In this document: positions 59,631 through 64,000 of the stretch, piece after piece
How positions within the stretch are numbered: the first letter of the stretch is position 1
Layout: each line of letters opens with the position of its first letter
NCBI GenBank assembly: GCA_001464575.1
Contig: LNFE01000265.1
Span: 32,637-96,636, forward strand
Source: Acidobacteria bacterium Ga0077553
GTDB taxonomy: Bacteria; Acidobacteriota; Terriglobia; Bryobacterales; Bryobacteraceae
Direction of reading: 5' to 3'
Length of the DNA: 64,000 bases
Made by a program: the position numbers and the translations under genes
Notes under the pieces: model-generated
Databases searched by the model: none
Seen by the model: only the letters and a program-made list of their open reading frames with translations
Told to the model about the DNA's origin: nothing

Positions 59631-62600
59631 CTAGTTCAGCGAATCTTGAATCACCCGTTCCATCAGGAAGGCTTCGATGACGTCGCCCACCTTGATATCG
59701 TTGGTGCCCGAGATAGAGATACCGCACTCGTAGCCGTTGCTGACTTCCTTGGCGTCATCCTTGAAGCGTTTGAGCTGGCTGATCTTGCCGGTATGGACGG
59801 TTTCGCCATCCCGGACAATGCGAGCTTCCGAGTTGCGGGTGATGGTGCCGTCGGTGACGTAGCAGCCGGCGACATTGCCCACCTTGGTGATCCGGAAGAT
59901 CTCGCGGACCTCCGCCTTGCCCTTGTAGATCTCTTTGTAGACCGGCGCCAACAGCCCGAGCATCGCCTTCTTGATCTCGTCGGTCACCTCATAGATGATC
60001 GAGTGGAAACGAACGTCGATGCGTTCCCGTTCGGCCACCGACGCGGCTGTCCGGTCCGGCTTCACGTTGAAGCCGATGATGATGGCGTTGGACGCGGAGG
60101 CCAACAGAACGTCGGCTTCCGAGATGGCGCCCACGCCCTGCCGCAGGATGCGGACCCGCACTTTGTCGGTCGAGAGCTTCTGCAGGGTTTCGGCCAACAC
60201 TTCCGCCGTACCACCCACATCGGTCTTGATGATGATGTTGAGGTCTTTGGCGTCGGAGCCCGACTGCATCTGCATGTTAAGCGCTTCTAGGGAGATGCGC
60301 TGTTTGGCCTTGGCCATGGCGGCGTCGCGGGCTTTCGCTTCGCGGTACACCACGATCTGCTTGGCCTTGGCGGTATCGATGACGACCTGGAAGGCGTCGC
60401 CGACTTCGGGCAGGCTATCGAGACCGATAACTTCCACCGGGGTGGACGGCTGAGCTTCGCGGATGGGCGCGCCCTGATCGTCGAACATGGCGCGGACCTT
60501 GCCGAAAACCGCTCCGCAGAGGAAGAAGTCGCCGACTTTGAGCACGCCGTTCTGCACGAGGACAGTGGCCACCGGACCACGGCCGCGGTCGAGTTTCGCT
60601 TCGAGCACGTTGCCGACGGCCGGACGGGTGAGGTTGGCCTTGAGATTCTTGATTTCGGCAACGAGGAGAACGTTTTCGAGCAGCAGGTCGAGGTTGGTTT
60701 TCTGCTTGGCTGAAACCGGCACGACGATGGTATCGCCGCCCCACTCTTCCGCTTGCAGGCCGTGTTCCATCAACTGCCGTTTGATCGTTTCCGGGTTGGC
60801 GTCCGGCTTATCGATCTTGTTCATGGCGACGATGATGGGCACCCCGGCCGCTTTCGCATGGTCGATGGCTTCAATCGTCTGGGGCATCACGCCGTCGTCG
60901 GCGGCGACGACAAGGATGACGACGTCCGTCACCTTCGCGCCGCGGGACCGCATGCGGGTAAACGCTTCGTGGCCAGGGGTATCGATGAAGACGATCTTCT
61001 TACCGTGGATCTCCACCTGATAAGCGCCGATATGCTGAGTGATGCCGCCGGCTTCGCGGTCCGCCACGCGGGCGGAGCGGATGGCGTCGAGCAGCGAAGT
61101 TTTGCCGTGGTCGACGTGGCCCATAATGGTCACAACCGGCGCGCGGGTGATGAGGTCGGCCGGGTTTTCGGCCAACTCGACTTCGAAACTATTTTCTTCT
61201 TCGTAGGAGACGTGGCTGGTGCTGGCGCCGAATTCGCGCGCCACGGTTTCGGCGAGCTTCAGATCGAGGGTCTGGTTGATCGTAGCGAAGATCTTCTTCT
61301 CCACCAGCTTTTTGATCACCAGGTTGGTCTTGATACCGAGCTTGTCGGCCAGTTCCTTAACGGTGAGACCTTCGGAAATCGTGATGTCTTTGTTTATGGC
61401 CGGGAGCGGGGTTTCCGACTTCCGGGAGTACCGGGTTTTGAGGAGTCCTTCCTGCGGCTCGATCTCACGCTTCTCGCGAGCCCGATTGCCGACTTGGCGA
61501 CGGCCCGCTTCCGTGGTGGGAGGCGGAACGGCGGGTTCAATCCGGCCAGGGGTGGTCGGGTGCATCGGACGGCCACGGCCCATCATCGGCGGACCGCCGG
61601 GGCGGCCTCCACCGGTGGGCATGCCGGGACCGGCAGGCCGCTGCTGTGACTGCATGCCAGGACGGCCAGGGCCCTGGTACAACGGACGGCCCGGGGCTGG
61701 AGCGCCCGGACGAACGGGCGGAGGAGGAGCGGGGCGCGGCGCGCCAGGAGCGGGCGGGCCCTGCCGGAGCTGATTCAGGCGATCCACCATGTCCGGCCGG
61801 GGCGGGACAATAGGACGCGCGGTCGGCTGGCCAACGAGGGGACGCTGCGGATTCGAAATCTGGGCCATCGGCCGGCTGGCGCCCGGAGCGGGACGCTGCG
61901 GCGGCGGGGTCGGCATGGCCGGAGCGCCGGGGCGCGCCTGCGGAGCGGACGGGGCCGGGGGACGAGGCGTGGACGGAACGTTGGGCCGGGGGGCCGGAGA
62001 ACCGAGGATGACAGCGGCCGGGGGCTGCTGCCGTGGCGGAGCCGGGGGACGTGGCGCGCCCGGAGCCGGGGACGCCGGCATGGCAGCGGACGGCGGGGCC
62101 GGGGCGGGAGCACTCTGGCCGGGCATCGCCTGCCGGGGGCCGGACATCGCCGGGCCAGGCCGGGTAGGCGGCGCGATCGGCAGATTGGGCCGGGCGGGAG
62201 CGATGGGCGGAGCCATCACCGGCGGACGGGGCGGCGCCGGAGCGCTGGCCACCGGGGCTGACGGCACCGGAGCGGACGCCACCGTAGCAGGAGCAACGGG
62301 AGCGGCAGGGGCGGGAGCCGCAGGGGCCGTGCTGGCGATAGGCGGAATGACCGGTCCGCCACCCGTCGCCAGGGGCGGACGGAGCGGGAACATCGGCCGG
62401 CCAGCCGGCGGAGCGGGCGGCGCAGGCGCTTCGGGAGCCGAAGGCGGAGGCGCGGTCCGGGCCACGGGGGGCGGCGCGGCGGGCGCCGTCATGACGCGGG
62501 GCGCGGGCGGCTCCGGAGGAGGCGGCGCCGCGACCACGGGAGGCACCGGCATCGGCGGCGGCTCAGGCGGCGGAACCACCTTGACGGCAGGAGGCGCCGT

Positions 62601-62831
62601 CACCTCGACGGGCGGGGCAAGAGGCAATTCAGCAACAGGCAGAAAATCTTGTTCCTTCGCGGAGGGGCCGAGTTTGGCGAGGCGTCTCCGGAGCGCCACT
62701 GCCACGTCCTCGTCAACAGAGCTGGAATGCGTTTTCTTTTCTTCTACGCCATACTCCGCAAGCATGTCGAGGATAACGTTTGGTTTTACCTCAAGCTCGC
62801 GGGCCAGCTCGTTGATACGAATCTTACTCAT
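59631..62831 (-). CDS. infB: translation initiation factor IF-2
   Basis: A 1066-residue IF-2. The N-terminal IF2_N module ([21 protein letters not shown]) leads into a ~370-residue Pro/Ala/Gly-rich linker (about 65-440). A second IF2_N module ([21 protein letters not shown]) and the GTPase core follow: G1 GHVDHGKT at about 568, G3 DTPGHEAF, G4 NKID. Domains II, III and IV with the fMet-tRNA-binding C-terminal barrel end at SLN. It delivers initiator tRNA to the ribosome. The protein is longer than the ~890 residues of E. coli IF-2 because of the linker. Confidence 0.97.
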   Translation of the reverse strand: MSKIRINELARELEVKPNVILDMLAEYGVEEKKTHSSSVDEDVAVALRRRLAKLGPSAKEQDFLPVAELPLAPPVEVTAPPAVKVVPPPEPPPMPVPPVVAAPPPPEPPAPRVMTAPAAPPPVARTAPPPSAPEAPAPPAPPAGRPMFPLRPPLATGGGPVIPPIASTAPAAPAPAAPVAPATVASAPVPSAPVASAPAPPRPPVMAPPIAPARPNLPIAPPTRPGPAMSGPRQAMPGQSAPAPAPPSAAMPASPAPGAPRPPAPPRQQPPAAVILGSPAPRPNVPSTPRPPAPSAPQARPGAPAMPTPPPQRPAPGASRPMAQISNPQRPLVGQPTARPIVPPRPDMVDRLNQLRQGPPAPGAPRPAPPPPVRPGAPAPGRPLYQGPGRPGMQSQQRPAGPGMPTGGGRPGGPPMMGRGRPMHPTTPGRIEPAVPPPTTEAGRRQVGNRAREKREIEPQEGLLKTRYSRKSETPLPAINKDITISEGLTVKELADKLGIKTNLVIKKLVEKKIFATINQTLDLKLAETVAREFGASTSHVSYEEENSFEVELAENPADLITRAPVVTIMGHVDHGKTSLLDAIRSARVADREAGGITQHIGAYQVEIHGKKIVFIDTPGHEAFTRMRSRGAKVTDVVILVVAADDGVMPQTIEAIDHAKAAGVPIIVAMNKIDKPDANPETIKRQLMEHGLQAEEWGGDTIVVPVSAKQKTNLDLLLENVLLVAEIKNLKANLTRPAVGNVLEAKLDRGRGPVATVLVQNGVLKVGDFFLCGAVFGKVRAMFDDQGAPIREAQPSTPVEVIGLDSLPEVGDAFQVVIDTAKAKQIVVYREAKARDAAMAKAKQRISLEALNMQMQSGSDAKDLNIIIKTDVGGTAEVLAETLQKLSTDKVRVRILRQGVGAISEADVLLASASNAIIIGFNVKPDRTAASVAERERIDVRFHSIIYEVTDEIKKAMLGLLAPVYKEIYKGKAEVREIFRITKVGNVAGCYVTDGTITRNSEARIVRDGETVHTGKISQLKRFKDDAKEVSNGYECGISISGTNDIKVGDVIEAFLMERVIQDSLN

Positions 62832-62992
62832 AGAGAATCAATAAATGGGGAACCGTGTCGTTTTTCAGCTACATACCGACACTTCTCCTGAAAGCATAGC
62901 GAGATTTGCCCCAGTTGCCATAATAACAGATTCGGCTACGAGTTCCCTACGTATCCTATTCTGAAATAACGGCAACCGGGGGATCTCCGTTT

Positions 62993-64000
62993 TTAACCGG
63001 CCGCCGGCTCTTCGGAAGCAGCGGTTTCAGCGGGAGCTTCCGCCTCGGCCACAGCCTCTGGCGCGGGGGCGGCTTCCGCCGTTTCCTCCGGCGCCGCTTC
63101 GTATGGCGTACCGTAATACGCGTTCACCGCTTCGCCGATCTTTTCCATGTTCTCGATGCCGACGCCCGGCACCGCGATGATTTGTTCCGGCGTCATGGAG
63201 CCGAGTTTTTCCACAGTGGACACGCCTCCGGCCAGCAGCTGCTCCGCCACGGCTTCCGGCAGACCATAATCAATCAGCACGGAGACCGGCGCGCCGGAGT
63301 TGGTCAACGATGCCATCTGCATCTCCACCTCCTGCCGCTTCTCCTCCTCGCTCTTGATGTCGATCTTCCAGCCGATTAGCTTGGCCGCCAACCGCACGTT
63401 CTGCCCCTTCTTCCCGATAGCGAGCGAAAGCTGGCTGTCATCGACGATGACCTCCATGTGCTTCGTGCCCATGTCGAGGATTGCCACGCGGCTGATCTTG
63501 GCCGGGCTCAGGGCGTGGGTGGCAAAGGAGACCGGGTCCTCGGAGTGCTCAATGATGTCGATCTTCTCGCCGCGGAGTTCGCGGATAATCGACTGCACCC
63601 GCATGCCCTTCATGCCGACACAGGCGCCAACGGAGTCTACGTCGCGGTCCCGCGAGGCAACGGCAATCTTCGTGCGCTCGCCGGCTTCCCGGGCGCAGGC
63701 TTTAATGACCACCGTGTTGTCGTAAATCTCAGGGACTTCCTGCTCGAACAGCCGCTTGACGAATTCGCAATCGGCGCGGGAGAGAATAACGCCGGAGTTC
63801 TTGCCGCTGCGCTCGACGCTCTTGATGACGCAGCGCACGCGATCGCTGACGTTGAAGGATTCGAGGCGCGACTGCTCTTTCTTCGGCATCCGGGCTTCAG
63901 TTTTGCCGAGGTCGCAGATCAGGTCCTGGCCTTCGATGCGCTTGACGGTACAAGTGGCCAGTTCGCCCACACGATTGTGGAATTCGCTGAAGATCGTATC
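62993..64000 (-). CDS. nusA: transcription termination/antitermination factor NusA (5' end beyond window)
   Basis: The last 335 residues of NusA; the frame stays open to the window edge, where DTIFSEFHNRVGE is part of the end of the N-terminal RNA-polymerase-binding domain. It contains the S1 domain (GELATCTVKRIEGQDLICDLG), KH1 (VVIKACAREAGERTKIAVAS, GACVGMKGMRVQSI), KH2 (LSLAIGKKGQNVRLAAKLIGWKIDI) and a single helix-hairpin-helix-like segment (LGSMTPEQIIAVPGVGIENME). It ends in an Ala/Glu/Pro-rich tail. NusA modulates pausing and termination. A 161-bp gap separates it from infB, where many bacteria have ylxR; no such gene is visible. Confidence 0.95.
   Translation of the reverse strand, partial: DTIFSEFHNRVGELATCTVKRIEGQDLICDLGKTEARMPKKEQSRLESFNVSDRVRCVIKSVERSGKNSGVILSRADCEFVKRLFEQEVPEIYDNTVVIKACAREAGERTKIAVASRDRDVDSVGACVGMKGMRVQSIIRELRGEKIDIIEHSEDPVSFATHALSPAKISRVAILDMGTKHMEVIVDDSQLSLAIGKKGQNVRLAAKLIGWKIDIKSEEEKRQEVEMQMASLTNSGAPVSVLIDYGLPEAVAEQLLAGGVSTVEKLGSMTPEQIIAVPGVGIENMEKIGEAVNAYYGTPYEAAPEETAEAAPAPEAVAEAEAPAETAASEEPAAG

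Overview
The window is high-GC chromosomal DNA of an acidobacterium, most likely of the Solibacter/Bryobacter lineage. This is inferred from gene content: three very large Oar-type outer-membrane proteins with an N-terminal carboxypeptidase-regulatory-like domain, ECF sigma/serine-threonine kinase pairs, DUF1592 and DUF1552 planctomycete-type proteins, secreted ankyrin and HEAT proteins, a VIT transporter, and ATGA-overlapped operons. No rRNA is present to confirm it.

Layout. 1-2002 (-): 3' part of an Oar-type receptor gene. 2061-9670 (-): two tandem signalling modules, ECF sigma + membrane Ser/Thr kinase + globin, then ECF sigma + membrane kinase with TPRs + DUF4105 protein, all coupled by stop/start overlaps. 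9738-11354 (+): a divergent kinase with an FGE-like C-terminal domain. 11386-12549 (-): an acyltransferase.

12674-23182: a 10.4-kb integrative element in a tRNA-Pro(TGG) gene, bounded by perfect 47-bp direct repeats that start at the anticodon loop. It carries a tyrosine integrase, excisionase-like HTH proteins, a VirE-type primase/helicase, an iteron-type putative origin, 21-bp tandem repeats, a decayed ParB-like gene and unknown cargo. It resembles P4/PICI satellites in architecture, but no capsid or packaging genes are visible.

23207-37170: chromosomal genes with many secreted proteins: a HEAT protein, a sulfatase broken exactly at its catalytic Cys motif, a Tat-exported SelA-fold PLP protein, a membrane glycosyltransferase, an ankyrin-DUF1552-DUF1592 operon, an alpha/beta hydrolase, and a membrane-anchored putative regulator. 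37282-42059: a second Oar-type receptor, an acetamidase/formamidase-family protein and a VIT transporter.

42138-52106 (+) is the most unusual part. A full-length replicative DNA polymerase III alpha subunit is fused in frame to a radical SAM domain. It is followed without any gap by two asparagine-synthetase-type enzymes, two glycosyltransferases, an ASKHA-fold protein and a PIG-L deacetylase. This looks like a pathway for a modified, glycosylated product appended to the polymerase gene.

52090-58035 (-): a third Oar-type receptor preceded by a methyltransferase, a YCF48-like propeller and a small winged-helix-like protein. 58117-58947 (+): an HpaI-type aldolase. 58976-64000 (-): the translation/transcription operon nusA-infB-ylxP-rbfA, with nusA cut by the window edge.
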